A stretch of 36,320 bases of DNA from Solirubrobacterales bacterium (GTDB lineage Bacteria > Actinomycetota > Thermoleophilia > Solirubrobacterales > Solirubrobacteraceae). The notes below the pieces were generated by a model that had not been told where the DNA came from, did no database searches, and saw nothing but the letters and a program-made list of their open reading frames with translations. Shown one piece after another: positions 14,483 through 24,084 of this stretch. The DNA lies in assembly GCA_027315115.1 (NCBI GenBank), contig DAHUYQ010000037.1:1-36320 (forward strand). The letters are read 5' to 3'. The translations under genes and the position numbers were made by a program. How positions within the stretch are numbered: position 1 is the first letter of the stretch; the number at the start of each line of letters is the position of its first letter.

Positions 14483-17002
14483 TCACTTCTCCTCTCTCCA
14501 GCTCCAGCCGAGCTGACGTCGGCGGCGGCGAGCGACCTCGATCGCGTCCGCCATCACGGGGTCCCGATCCTCCTTGCGCTGCGCGATGTCCCGGTCCAGA
14601 TCCGCGCGTTGCGCTCGCGCGCCGCCGGTGGCGGGGCGCTGCCGCTCGGGCCGGCTTCCTCCCGGCGCGGCGGCGGGAGGCTGTGGCGCGGGACGCGCGG
14701 GACGCGGCGCGGCGTCTGCCTGTCCCTTCCTGGGGACGGCCGGCGGTCTCTGGCCGTCCGATTCGCTGGACCTGCCGGCGGGGCGCCGCGCGACGCCGGC
14801 GCGCTGAGCATGGGCGTCCGCGCGAGCATCCTCACCGGCGTTGCGCCGGCGCTCGCCTGCCCGGCCTGCGGGTCGCCGCGCCGCCGCCGTCCCTGACGAC
14901 GCCGTCGAGCGGCCAGCGCCCGCAAGCTGCTCGCGAACCCGCCGCCGGCGCATGTCCAGGCTGACCGCGCGTCGCCTCTGCCCGTCCGCGACCGCCTGAG
15001 CGTGCGCCGCCCCAAGCGTGAAGAGTCGTGCTTCGAGCGCGTCTCTGGTCTGCTCCTGCGGCTCGTGTGTCGATACCCCGCCCCTCTGGGACGGCGGCGC
15101 GTCCTCGGCCTGCGCTGCGCCGTGATCGAGTGGCGGCTCCGCGTCACGCGCGCGAGTCGATCCGGTCCGCCGCCGCTCTCCCGCGTCCGCTAGCCGGCCA
15201 GCGGACTCCTTTGCCATTCGCTCGGTCAGGCTGGGGGCGGTCGAGGCGATGCCTTCCTGTTCCTCACGCCGTTTCCCGCGGTCCCGCAGGCTTTTGGGCA
15301 GAGCCCGTTTGACGACCGATTCTCCGTCTTTCTTGAACTGCTTTCGCGCGTACCTCTCGACTTTCTCTCGCGCGCGCCTGGTAGGACCGCTCCGGCGCGT
15401 GCCCTGCATCCAGTGCTGCGAGCCGGCGCCGCTCAGCAGCGCGTGGCGCTGCGTGAAGATCCCCCACCAGAGCGCTCCGGCCAGGAACCACTGAACGAAC
15501 CAGCCCAGCGCGGAGAGGTTGAGCAGAATCCGCATGCTGGCCAGCAGGGCACCCAGCAGCACCGACCACAGCAGCTTGCCGGCGGCGGCGCCGAGCAGCC
15601 GCGCGGCCCAGGTTCGGAACGTCCGACGGCCGGATTCGCCGAGCGCGGGAGCCAGCGCCGCCGCGGGCGCCAGCAGCAGAAGCACCATGCTCATCAGCGC
15701 CGCCTCCAGCAGGCGCACGACGATGAAGCCGACGAGCAGCAGCATGCCCGCGAGCCCGATGGCGATCACCAGCACGCCGGCAAGCCTGGGGAGCGTCCCC
15801 GAGCCGGAGCGAAACTCGGCCTCGGCGGCGGTCGGCCCGCGGCAGGCGGTGGCGTCGCTGCCGCCGCCGCAGAGGGCGTAGAAGAGAGACGTGCTTTCTT
15901 TGACGGAGTTGCGCAGCGGACCATTCGCCGGCAGCGCCAGGAAGATCTCGCCGTTGGTACGCGCCTGGCGCAGCAGTTCGACGCGGCGCATCAGATCGCG
16001 CGCGCCGACTCCGTTGGACGCGCCCTTGCCCTGCGCTTCGACTTCCAGGTGCGCGGCGATGCGCGTGGCCGCCTTCCGCAGCCGCGGATCGAGCCGCGAG
16101 GGTTCGTCGCACCAGGCCACGTTCCCGAACTCCAGGAAGCACCAGGGCCCCTCGATGCTCGCCTGGTAGAGCGCCTGCATGCTGGTCGCCAACGAGCGGT
16201 AGGGACGCGCGGGACTGCCGGTGCCAATTGCGGCGAGGCTTCCCACGCTCGCTTGCTGCGCCCAACGCGAGAGCGCCCCGATCGTCCCGGTCGGATCCGC
16301 GATCATGAACAGCGTGCCGGCGATCATCGCCAGCAGCGCGAGCGCCTCGCCGAGCGTCTGTGCGACCCGCCGTCTGACGATGCCCTGATATGCGGCCAGC
16401 ACCGCCGCGCAGGCCAGCACGCTCGCCAGCCATGGCTGCGTGAACTGAGCCTGTGCCGCGCGCAGCGGGGGGCCCAGCCCGCTTGCCATCGGCCCGCTCA
16501 GCAGTTCGAGGCTGTACGCCCACTCCAGCGCGACGAGCACCAGGCGCACGAGCCACATCAAGAACATCCAGATCGGGCGCACGACGTAGTCCTGCAGCAC
16601 CGTGTCGACGTCCACGCCGAAGGTCGTGTCGATGTTCACGTCGAACGAGTAGTTCTCCGAGGGCGCGCTGGAGCCCACGAAGCCCGAGGTCCGGCAGTTG
16701 CCGGCGGCCGTGCTGGAGAGCTCGCCGGCCGGCATCCGGCACAGGGGGCTGCCCAGCCCGTTGCGGACCAGCGGGTCCTCGCCGGCGGCCGCGGATTCCG
16801 GTTCGGATTCTTCGCTGCCCTGGCTGTGCCCCTGCGCTGGCGCCGCGTAGGCGGAGGAGCCGGAGACCAGCGGCGGGCCGCCCGGCGCACGCGGCGCATG
16901 CTTGGCCGTCGCTGCCGCAGCCGCCTGCGGGCAGAGCGCAGCGCCGGCGAGGATCAGGACGCAGAGCGCAAGCCGCACGCTCGCTGCGTTGCCGCCCCGC
17001 AC
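14483..17002 (-). CDS. VirB6/TcpH-like polytopic membrane channel protein with long Arg-rich tail
   Basis: An approximately 839-residue protein: signal-like N-terminus (RLALCVLILAGAALCPQAA), an exported low-complexity stretch, then hydrophobic segments through about residue 540, including IWMFLMWLVRLVLVALEWAY, LASVLACAAVLAAYQGIV, and a cluster ending FVQWFLAGALWWGIF. This layout is that of VirB6/TrbL channel subunits. From about residue 555 to the end it is hydrophilic, packed with Arg, Ala, Pro and Gly, and probably disordered in the cytoplasm. Start is GTG 17002; TTG 17008, which overlaps the VirB4 stop as TTGA, is the main alternative. A longer open frame to 17380 is antisense to nothing and lies inside virB4, so it is excluded. 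Confidence 0.8.
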   Translation of the reverse strand: MRGGNAASVRLALCVLILAGAALCPQAAAAATAKHAPRAPGGPPLVSGSSAYAAPAQGHSQGSEESEPESAAAGEDPLVRNGLGSPLCRMPAGELSSTAAGNCRTSGFVGSSAPSENYSFDVNIDTTFGVDVDTVLQDYVVRPIWMFLMWLVRLVLVALEWAYSLELLSGPMASGLGPPLRAAQAQFTQPWLASVLACAAVLAAYQGIVRRRVAQTLGEALALLAMIAGTLFMIADPTGTIGALSRWAQQASVGSLAAIGTGSPARPYRSLATSMQALYQASIEGPWCFLEFGNVAWCDEPSRLDPRLRKAATRIAAHLEVEAQGKGASNGVGARDLMRRVELLRQARTNGEIFLALPANGPLRNSVKESTSLFYALCGGGSDATACRGPTAAEAEFRSGSGTLPRLAGVLVIAIGLAGMLLLVGFIVVRLLEAALMSMVLLLLAPAAALAPALGESGRRTFRTWAARLLGAAAGKLLWSVLLGALLASMRILLNLSALGWFVQWFLAGALWWGIFTQRHALLSGAGSQHWMQGTRRSGPTRRAREKVERYARKQFKKDGESVVKRALPKSLRDRGKRREEQEGIASTAPSLTERMAKESAGRLADAGERRRTGSTRARDAEPPLDHGAAQAEDAPPSQRGGVSTHEPQEQTRDALEARLFTLGAAHAQAVADGQRRRAVSLDMRRRRVREQLAGAGRSTASSGTAAARRPAGRAGERRRNAGEDARADAHAQRAGVARRPAGRSSESDGQRPPAVPRKGQADAAPRPARPAPQPPAAAPGGSRPERQRPATGGARAQRADLDRDIAQRKEDRDPVMADAIEVARRRRRQLGWSWREEK

Positions 17003-17004
17003 AC

Positions 17005-19437
17005 TCAAGCCGCGCGCGCGGGCGTCGTGGAGAAGGCGGCCAGCAACGCCGGCACGGCAAGCTCGACCTGGATCGCCTCCACCCTGCCGCGGTGATCGCG
17101 AAAGAGGCAGCGGCCCGAGTCGAATCCCAGCAGCGCGTTGCGGGCCCGCACGTCTTCGGGGTCGAGGCCGAGCAGCGCGAGCGCACGCGCCGCCTCCGCC
17201 TCCGATCGCATCCCGAACGCGAAGGTCGCGCCGACCAGGTTCTCCAGCGAGGAGCGCTCGCCGAGCATCGTGTCGCTCACGAGCTGCGTGGAGATGATCG
17301 GCACCGCGAGCTCTGAGCGACCCATCCGCTGCAGGGAGGTCAGCAGGCTGCGGCCGACTGGATCGCTGAGGAGCCGCCAACCCTCGTCGAAGCTGAAGAT
17401 CTTCAGGCGCTCGCGCTCGAGCGACATCAGGTGCATCGCGAACATCGCGATCAGGCGCACGATCTGTTGGCCCACCCGCTCGGCCTGGGAGTGCTCAGAC
17501 CGGGGCGTGCCCGCGTCGGGGCCGGGCAGGTCGCGGATCGGCAGATACGTGACCTGAGCCTGGCCGGCAGCCGGAAGCCGCGCGCCCGGCGGCTCGAAGG
17601 CAAGCTGCGTCAGGCCTGAGCGCGAGTAGACCTCGAGCGTCTTGCCGACCTGCACGTCCACCTCGTCGCCCGCGCACAGCGCGCGAACGACCTCCATGCA
17701 GGTAGGACGGGATGCCGAGCGCATCACCGAGTCCACCGCTCGCAGCACAGCCGTCTCCCACGCCGGCTCGGCGCGCGCGGGCAGCAGCTCGCGCAGGAAG
17801 GAGACGGTGGCGTCGTGGCGCAGGTGCTCGGGCGCGACGCGCAGGGGGTCGAGCATCCCGCGCAGGCGGCGCTCGGGGCGCAGCGTCAGGCACTCGGTGT
17901 GCGGGGCCACCTCCTCCAGCAGATGGAAGCGGTGGTCGCCCTTGGGGTCGCAGTCGATCACCCGTGCCCCCAGCAGGAACGCCTCGTACTTGAGCTTCTG
18001 GTCGAGCGTGGTCTTGCCCGAGCCGAGCGCGCCGACGCTGAGGATCGCCGCGTTGCGGTTGCTGTCGGAGCCCTCGCGCAGGTTGAACCTCACCGGGCGC
18101 GCCGAGCCCGTGAGCGTCGTGCCGAGGTGAAAACCGGTGCTCGCGCCCGCCCGATGAGCGGCCGTGGGCATCATCGCCGCGACCTGCTCGGGAGTGAGCG
18201 TGTCCTCGTAGCCGCGGACCCTCGTGCGCTGACCGGGCAGGTGCTGGAAGAGAAGCTGCATCTGCTCGCCGATCGGCCTGTGCAGGCGGATCTCTCCGTA
18301 GCTGCGGCGGCAGGACTCCACCCGCTCCTCCAGCTCGCTCTCATCCGCCGCGCCCACGGCGATCGCCAGGCTTGCCCGCAGCAGCGGCGGCCGGCTTGAG
18401 GACTGCAGGTAGGAGAGCAGGTCCCGGGCCTGCTCGCTGCGCTGCATGCCGAGATCGGAGACACCCTGATCGCCGTCGGCCTCCGCGCGCGCGATCTGGT
18501 CGGCGTCCTGGATGCGCCGGCGCGCGATCCGAAGCGCAAGCTCGTTGGGCAGGAAGTGAGCGTTGAGCGAAAGGTCGACGTCGAAGGGCAGGCTCTCCAC
18601 CGGCGCGAACATCAGCTCCGCCCCCGCCCCGGGGAACACGACGGTCTCCGGGAGCGCGCCAAGCACGAGATGCGCCTGCCAGCTCTCCCCCAGCTCCGAC
18701 TCGATCCGCAGGCTGCGCCCGCGCGGATGCACCACGCAGTTCATCCACCGCAGCACGTCGGCCTCCAGCGGCGCGAGCACGGCGGCGCCGTTGCGCTCGA
18801 AGGCGAGCGCGCGCGGCTCGTGCAGCCCCTCGACCTCCGGCTCGCCGAGCCCGCGGCAGAAGGATCGCCGCACGAGCCACTGCAGCTCGACGCCGCGCGC
18901 GGGTCGCACGGGCAGGTAGGCGGCCAGGCGATCGTGGATGCGGTCGACGGCCACGCGCGTGCGCTCGAGATCCGCCGCGCTCGGCAGCCTGCGGCGTCCG
19001 GAGGAGAACGCGTCTCGCAGGGCGGCCAGCCATTGGCGTGGATGCGACTCGGCGAGGTTCGAGACGTAGCTTGCGACGTCACGCTCGGGCTCGCGCAGGC
19101 TGACCAGCACGAACAGCTCCGGCTGGCTGGCGCGGGCCCCCGCCAGCAGCCGGCCCTCCGCGTCTCGATAGGAGCGCAGGGCCGTGGGCGTGCGGGCTGC
19201 TCGCGGCGCCTGCGGTGGCTGCGAGGCCACCGCCCTGTTGACCCGCAGGATCTGCACGTCCGCCTCGAGCGCCTCGATCGCCGCCAGCAGGTCGAGCATC
19301 TGCGAGCGCTTCTGCGCCTCCGAGCGCCAGGCGTAGGAGGAGGTCCTGATCGCGAATGCCGCCCAGGCGTCGTCTGGGCCCTCGCCGTAGACGCAGTTGC
19401 CGTAGACGAACCAGATCGGAAGCCCGCCTCTTCTCAT
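17005..19437 (-). CDS. VirB4/TcpF-family secretion ATPase
   Basis: VirB4 ATPases power type IV secretion channels. The 810-residue product starts at ATG 19437 (overlapping the TcpE-like stop as ATGA); the open frame upstream to 19839 is a shadow of the neighbour. Visible motifs: Walker A GALGSGKTT (469-477), CDPKGD (496-501), Walker B KIFSFDEGW (679-687), then PIISTQLVSD (713-722; motif of the VirB4/TraC/FtsK-HerA group with the conserved Gln). The N-terminal 450 residues are the usual variable region. Its length is typical. It is flanked by TcpE- and VirB6-like genes exactly as in Tn916-like elements. Confidence 0.92.
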   Translation of the reverse strand: MRRGGLPIWFVYGNCVYGEGPDDAWAAFAIRTSSYAWRSEAQKRSQMLDLLAAIEALEADVQILRVNRAVASQPPQAPRAARTPTALRSYRDAEGRLLAGARASQPELFVLVSLREPERDVASYVSNLAESHPRQWLAALRDAFSSGRRRLPSAADLERTRVAVDRIHDRLAAYLPVRPARGVELQWLVRRSFCRGLGEPEVEGLHEPRALAFERNGAAVLAPLEADVLRWMNCVVHPRGRSLRIESELGESWQAHLVLGALPETVVFPGAGAELMFAPVESLPFDVDLSLNAHFLPNELALRIARRRIQDADQIARAEADGDQGVSDLGMQRSEQARDLLSYLQSSSRPPLLRASLAIAVGAADESELEERVESCRRSYGEIRLHRPIGEQMQLLFQHLPGQRTRVRGYEDTLTPEQVAAMMPTAAHRAGASTGFHLGTTLTGSARPVRFNLREGSDSNRNAAILSVGALGSGKTTLDQKLKYEAFLLGARVIDCDPKGDHRFHLLEEVAPHTECLTLRPERRLRGMLDPLRVAPEHLRHDATVSFLRELLPARAEPAWETAVLRAVDSVMRSASRPTCMEVVRALCAGDEVDVQVGKTLEVYSRSGLTQLAFEPPGARLPAAGQAQVTYLPIRDLPGPDAGTPRSEHSQAERVGQQIVRLIAMFAMHLMSLERERLKIFSFDEGWRLLSDPVGRSLLTSLQRMGRSELAVPIISTQLVSDTMLGERSSLENLVGATFAFGMRSEAEAARALALLGLDPEDVRARNALLGFDSGRCLFRDHRGRVEAIQVELAVPALLAAFSTTPARAA

Positions 19438-20021
19438 CGCAGTCGCAGGCGCGCGCCGTCTGACAGCTCGATCAGCCTGGGGCGCGCGAGGCGCCGTCCG
19501 GGCAGCTCGCGCACCACCAGCAGCGGACGCCCGGCCAGGCCGGCGAGCGATCCGCCGCGCAGCTCGCAGCGCGCGTGGGCGACGGTGAGCAGCACCGCGC
19601 CCGGGCCCGTGTAGCTGAGCCTGCGCACACGCGCGTCGGAGCCGTCCGGCAGCAGCAGCAGTCGATCCGGGCGCCACGGCTCGCAGGAGCCCGCCCCGCC
19701 TTGACCGAGCACTTCGCGCGGCTGCACCGCGTAGGCCAGCAGGGAGAGAGCCGCTATGTGGAACGGCCGGCCGTCTATGCGCAGCACTACGAGCAGGCAG
19801 GCGAGGCCGGCCGGCAGCGCGATCTCGCGGAAGTACCACGGCAGCGCCGCCACGATCATGCCAAGACCCGGCAGCGTCGCGCCGAGCGCGATCGCGGCGG
19901 CGATCGCCAGGAAGTAGACGACCCCGCGCACCGGGACCCCCGCCGGGTTCAGGCGCAGCCTGTCGATCCGGTAGACCCGCCGCTCCAGGTCGAAGACGGT
20001 CCGGTAGGAGCGAATCTCCAT
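19434..20021 (-). CDS. TcpE-family conjugation membrane protein
   Basis: A 195-residue protein beginning MEIRSYRTVFDLERRVYRID followed by RLRLNPAGVPVRGVVYFL, the signature opening of TcpE proteins (Tn916 Orf17 relatives, PF12648). Two hydrophobic hairpins lie at about 33-62 and 66-82; the C-terminal half is soluble and Arg/Leu rich. TcpE is an inner-membrane partner of the VirB4-like ATPase in Gram-positive conjugation channels. The stop overlaps the VirB4 start; the gene follows the small two-TM protein by 7 nt. Confidence 0.8.
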   Translation of the reverse strand: MEIRSYRTVFDLERRVYRIDRLRLNPAGVPVRGVVYFLAIAAAIALGATLPGLGMIVAALPWYFREIALPAGLACLLVVLRIDGRPFHIAALSLLAYAVQPREVLGQGGAGSCEPWRPDRLLLLPDGSDARVRRLSYTGPGAVLLTVAHARCELRGGSLAGLAGRPLLVVRELPGRRLARPRLIELSDGARLRLR

Positions 20022-20028
20022 CCTCTCG

Positions 20029-20418
20029 CTACCCCACGAGCGCCTTGACTGTGTCTCTGAGCAGGCTCTCGCCGGCCGGCGTCGCGAGCAGGACGCACAC
20101 GATCCCGACCGCGAACACCGCTGCCGCCTCGCGGAAGTCCCGTCTGAACGCGAGCACGATCGCGGCCACCGCGAGCGCGAGGCCGATCAGGCTCATCGCG
20201 ACGTTGCGCCCGGTTTCGCCCGCCTTGGTGGCCGCGGTTTCGAGCGAGATCCCGCCTCCGCCGGTTCCGGCAACGGCGGTGGCCGCGGGCAGCGGCGCGG
20301 CGGCTGCCGCCACGGTTTGATCGGCTCGTCGCGCGGAGGCGTCCGCGGTGGGCGCGAAGGCTGCGAGCCCGCTGAGCAGGATGCAGGCGCATGCCAGCAG
20401 GCGGCGGTGAACGTTCAT
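20029..20418 (-). CDS. Small exported two-TM protein (TcpD- or VirB2-pilin-like position)
   Basis: A 129-residue protein with a signal peptide (MNVHRRLLACACILLSGLAA, mature start near residue 28), a Gly/Ala-rich stretch and two hydrophobic helices (NVAMSLIGLALAVAAIVLAF and AAAVFAVGIVCVLLATPA) separated by RRDFREA. This size and topology resembles both TrbC/VirB2 pilins and TcpD. ATG 20418 is chosen because AAGGAG stands 7-12 nt upstream; GTG 20460 would overlap the TcpC stop as GTGA but puts a charged extension before the signal peptide. Family is not firmly assigned. Confidence 0.72.
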   Translation of the reverse strand: MNVHRRLLACACILLSGLAAFAPTADASARRADQTVAAAAAPLPAATAVAGTGGGGISLETAATKAGETGRNVAMSLIGLALAVAAIVLAFRRDFREAAAVFAVGIVCVLLATPAGESLLRDTVKALVG

Positions 20419-20456
20419 CTGTGACTCCTTCGGTCGTTGTGTTCTCTTGCGAGTGG

Positions 20457-21325
20457 TCACGTGGCTTCCATCTGGATCGCGGCCACCTCCCAGCGGCCCG
20501 CCACGTCGCGCACCTGGAGCTCGTAGGCCAGCGTGTAGCGAGCGCCTCCGGGCCCTGTGACGGCCACCTGCGCGATCACGGCGTCGCTTGCGGCGACCGC
20601 CCAGGTCAGGCTCTGCAGCGATTCCAAGGTGAGGCCCTGCGCGGGCGGGGAGACGCGCGCGCCGGGGGCGAGATCGGCGGCCAGGTCGCCGGGGGCGGGC
20701 GCCAGGTAGTTGCGCAGCGCCCGTTCCACGACCGTGCGCAGCGCCGCTTCCTGCACTTCCTCGCCTGCCTGCAGCAGAGGCTGGGCGGGCGTCGAGATCG
20801 GCGGGCCGACGAAGGCGGGATATCCGGCGAGCGAGAGGGCGCCACCAGGCCGATGCAGGACGGGCACCGTGAGGTAGAGAAGGCCCTGCGGCTCGGTCTC
20901 CACGGCGATCGAGTAGACGTGCAGATCGGTCTGCGGCTCGCGTTCCTGCACCACCTGCTCGAAGAGCACCTGCTGGGACCCCTGCTGCGGCGGCTGCGTT
21001 CCGGCTTCGAGCTCAAGGCCCGAGCCACCGAACTGTTCGAGCGCCCTGCGGCGCGCTTCGGGATCTCCCTGCTGCCAGGTCAGATAGGCGCGCGCGAACA
21101 GCGACGCGAAGCCCGCTGCTTCCGGGTCGGCGGGCCTGACGCCGGCGCCGTGTCGCGCCGCGGCCTGTGTCCGTGGCGGCGCGATCGCGAAGCGAGCGCT
21201 CGCGATCAGGCCGGCCGCCGCTGTGGCGCGCAGCAGCCAGCGCGGCAGGTCCTGAAAGACCCGAATGCGCCAGAGCGGTGTTGCTCTCAGCGACACGTTC
21301 GCCGCCCGGCTGCGCTCCATCTCGC

Positions 21326-21329
<4 letters not shown>
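20457..21329 (-). CDS. TcpC-family conjugal transfer protein
   Basis: A 290-residue protein with a single N-terminal membrane anchor (WLLRATAAAGLIASARFAI, about 31-49) followed by an exported region with two NTF2-like halves: one from about residue 65 (FASLFARAYLTWQQGDPEAR) and one near the C-terminus (YTLAYELQVRDVAGRWEVAA). This is the TcpC/Orf13 layout of Gram-positive conjugation systems, where TcpC assembles the channel in the envelope. The GTG at 21329 overlaps the previous stop as GTGA; ATG 21320 is an alternative. Confidence 0.8.
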
Positions 21330-22099
<770 letters not shown>

Positions 22100-22329
22100 G
22101 CTCGCGGCCCTCCGCTGGCGAGAGTAATCCCGACGGCCGGGAGCAAGGGTGCAGGGGCCACCTGCTCCCAGCCGTCGGATGCCGGACGGGCTTCACCGTG
22201 CGGTCGCGGATGGAGTCGACCGCCGGCGTCCCGAGGGACGTGCCTATGAGTGGGGGGAGTAATAGTCATAGGTGGGTCCCTGTTCTTTAGATCCGACGGC
22301 GAGCCGGCAAACGGGACAAATTTCCTGAG
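22100..22329. promoter_or_regulatory. Leader and promoter region of the secretion-channel operon
   Basis: No gene is visible in these 230 nt. They contain a 16-bp stem (22130-22145 with 22163-22178), a CGTCCC/GGGACG palindrome at 22227-22240, and the repeat CCTATGA (22243-22249) / TCATAGG (22266-22272) separated by 16 nt within a locally AT-richer patch. The upstream sigma-like gene reads in the same direction, so the region could separate two transcription units or be read through. Confidence 0.6.
22130..22178 (-). promoter_or_regulatory. 16-bp hairpin in the 5' leader of the channel operon
   Basis: On the minus-strand RNA CCGACGGCUGGGAGCA pairs with UGCUCCCGGCCGUCGG: 16 consecutive pairs, one of them U-G, with a 17-nt loop that can add GGUG/CACC. 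On the plus strand the same position would be a C-A mismatch. The stem ends about 30 nt before the ATG at 22099 and is not followed by a U tract, so it is more likely a leader structure or RNA-stability element than a terminator. Confidence 0.7.
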
Positions 22330-22908
22330 CTATTCGTGAGAGCTCACGAGCTCGCGCAACCGGCACCGCGCTCGCTGAGCCACCTTGCGGTACTTCTCGT
22401 GCGTCCACCCGCGGCGCGCGCAGAACTCGGCGCAGTCGACCTCCTGGTAGATCTGCGACGCCATCACTTCACGCTGATCCGGCGTGAGCCTGTGCATCAG
22501 GCCCGCGATCCGCTGAAGCTCCATCCGCATCTCCACCTGACGGTGCAGGTCGGCCTGCCGGTCCACCACCTGCTCCTCCGCGCCGCCGAAGAGGTCGCCG
22601 GCGAGCGCGTGCTCGAAGGTCGCCTGAGCGGCGCTGCGGCCCTCCAGCGCGCGACGGCGATCATGGATGCGAGAGACGAAGCGCTGCTCGAGAACCCTCG
22701 TGATGTGCGGCACGCTCACGTAGGGAGCGCCCTCGCGAGCGCGCGCCACCAGCTCCAGCGCGGCCTGGCCATAGCAATCTTCGAGGTCCTCGCGACGCAG
22801 CCGATAGGCATGCACGCGCAGCAGCCTTGTCCGGTGCGCCTCGATCACGAGCGCGACGCGATCTGCCGGATCTTCAGGTGACCGAGGAGACGCGATTCGG
22901 GTAGACAC
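22330..22908 (-). CDS. Sigma-70 family (ECF-like) RNA polymerase sigma factor
   Basis: The 192-residue product has a region-2-like helix pair (HRTRLLRVHAYRLRREDLED then CYGQAALELVARARE, about 26-60) and a C-terminal region-4-like helix-turn-helix: LTPDQREVMASQIYQEVDCA then EFCARRGWTHEKYRKVAQRA. Region 2 is divergent and the linker carries an unusual acidic insert, so it could be a specialised regulator. It starts at GTG 22908, is divergent from yihY, and is the gene directly upstream of the channel operon on the same strand, which makes it a candidate regulator of that operon (inference). Confidence 0.75.
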   Translation of the reverse strand: MSTRIASPRSPEDPADRVALVIEAHRTRLLRVHAYRLRREDLEDCYGQAALELVARAREGAPYVSVPHITRVLEQRFVSRIHDRRRALEGRSAAQATFEHALAGDLFGGAEEQVVDRQADLHRQVEMRMELQRIAGLMHRLTPDQREVMASQIYQEVDCAEFCARRGWTHEKYRKVAQRARCRLRELVSSHE

Positions 22909-22949
22909 GCGAGCATGTCGTCACCGAGGCGCACACCACCCCCCTGCCA

Positions 22950-23924
22950 ATGGATCTAGTCAAGGCGCTCAACCTGCAGGCCATCGACCGCTTCCAGCGT
23001 GAGCGGAAGCCGATCGCGTTCGCCATCGGGGTGCTGAAGAAGTACGGCGAAGACCAGGGCGGCCAGCTCGCGGCGCTGATGACCTACTACGGGTTCATCT
23101 GCATCTTCCCGCTGCTGCTGGTCTTCGTGACGATCCTCGGGTTCGTGCTGCAGGGCGACCCGACCCTCAAGGAACAGATCGTCAAAGGCACCCTCGGCCA
23201 GTACCCGCTGATCGGAGAACAGATCGAACGCCACTCCCTCTCCGGCAGCGGCCTCGCGCTGGCGGTCGGCCTGGTGCTGACGCTGCTCGGCGGCCTGGCG
23301 ATCACCAACGTCGTCCAGTTCGCGCTGAACCGCATGTGGGGCATCCCCTACAAGCGGCGCCCGGACTTCTTGATGAGCCGGCTGCTCGGCCTGCGACTGC
23401 TGGCGGTGCTCGGGCTGCTGACGATCGTCTCGAGCCTCGCCGGCGGCTTCGTGGGCGCAAGCGAACACGGCAGCGTCAGCGCATGGCAGCTTGTCGCGGG
23501 CGTGCTCGTCTCGCTGCTGGTCAACTGCGTGCTCTTCGCGGCCATCTTCCGCGTGCTGACCGCCGCGCACATCCCATGGCGCGACCACGCCCCCGGCATC
23601 GCGCTCGCCGCTGTCCTTTTCACAGCGCTGCAGTACTTCGGCGGCCTCTACATCAGCCACGAGCTCGAACACACCGGCCCCCTCTACGGCAGCTTCGCGC
23701 TGGTCCTGGGCCTGCTGGCGTGGCTGTACCTCTGCGCCCACGCCACGCTGCTCTCAGTCGAGGTCAACGTCGTGCGCGCGCACAGGCTATGGCCGCGCAC
23801 TCTCTTCGGCGAAGAGCTGCTGGAGAGCGACAAGCGGGCGATCAGGGCATCCGCCCACATCCAGGAGCGGGTCGCCTCCGAGCGCATCCACGTGCACTTC
23901 GACGAGCAGGATCCGGCACCCTGA
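22950..23924 (+). CDS. YihY/BrkB family inner-membrane protein
   Basis: A 324-residue polytopic protein with six membrane helices and family motifs GGQLAALMTYYGFICIFPLL (37-56), GLAITNVVQFALNRMWGIP (115-133), and LYGSFALVLGLLAWLYLCAH (about 240-260). The YihY/UPF0761 family was once called RNase BN in error; its role is unknown, with export of organic solutes one suggestion. No clear Shine-Dalgarno stands before ATG 22950. It is divergent from the sigma-like gene (41 nt) and ends 17 nt before a strong inverted repeat. Confidence 0.92.
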   Translation: MDLVKALNLQAIDRFQRERKPIAFAIGVLKKYGEDQGGQLAALMTYYGFICIFPLLLVFVTILGFVLQGDPTLKEQIVKGTLGQYPLIGEQIERHSLSGSGLALAVGLVLTLLGGLAITNVVQFALNRMWGIPYKRRPDFLMSRLLGLRLLAVLGLLTIVSSLAGGFVGASEHGSVSAWQLVAGVLVSLLVNCVLFAAIFRVLTAAHIPWRDHAPGIALAAVLFTALQYFGGLYISHELEHTGPLYGSFALVLGLLAWLYLCAHATLLSVEVNVVRAHRLWPRTLFGEELLESDKRAIRASAHIQERVASERIHVHFDEQDPAP

Positions 23925-23940
23925 CGGCGGGCCAGGCCCT

Positions 23941-23979
23941 GCGCATACCCAACCTTACGACATCAAGTTGGGTATGCGC
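23941..23979. terminator. Perfect 13-bp inverted repeat after yihY
   Basis: GCGCATACCCAAC (23941-23953) and its exact complement GTTGGGTATGCGC (23967-23979) flank a 13-nt loop, starting 17 nt after the yihY stop. No T tract follows on either strand, so it is not a canonical intrinsic terminator; it may stop transcription by stem strength, stabilise the yihY 3' end, or be a protein-binding site. The 100 nt between it and the lon promoter hold no gene. Confidence 0.6.
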
Positions 23980-24084
23980 CTCCGCTATCCAAGGATCGAG
24001 CGTTATGTGCCCGAGCCGCTGGCACGACGCGACTGGCAGATTGCACACGCCGGCGCTCCCCTTCGCTCTCCGCGGGTCCGCCCC

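Noticed and set aside
17005..19839. VirB4 starting at 19839
   Set aside because: Residues before ATG 19437 are the shifted reading of the TcpE gene; the ATGA overlap marks the real start.
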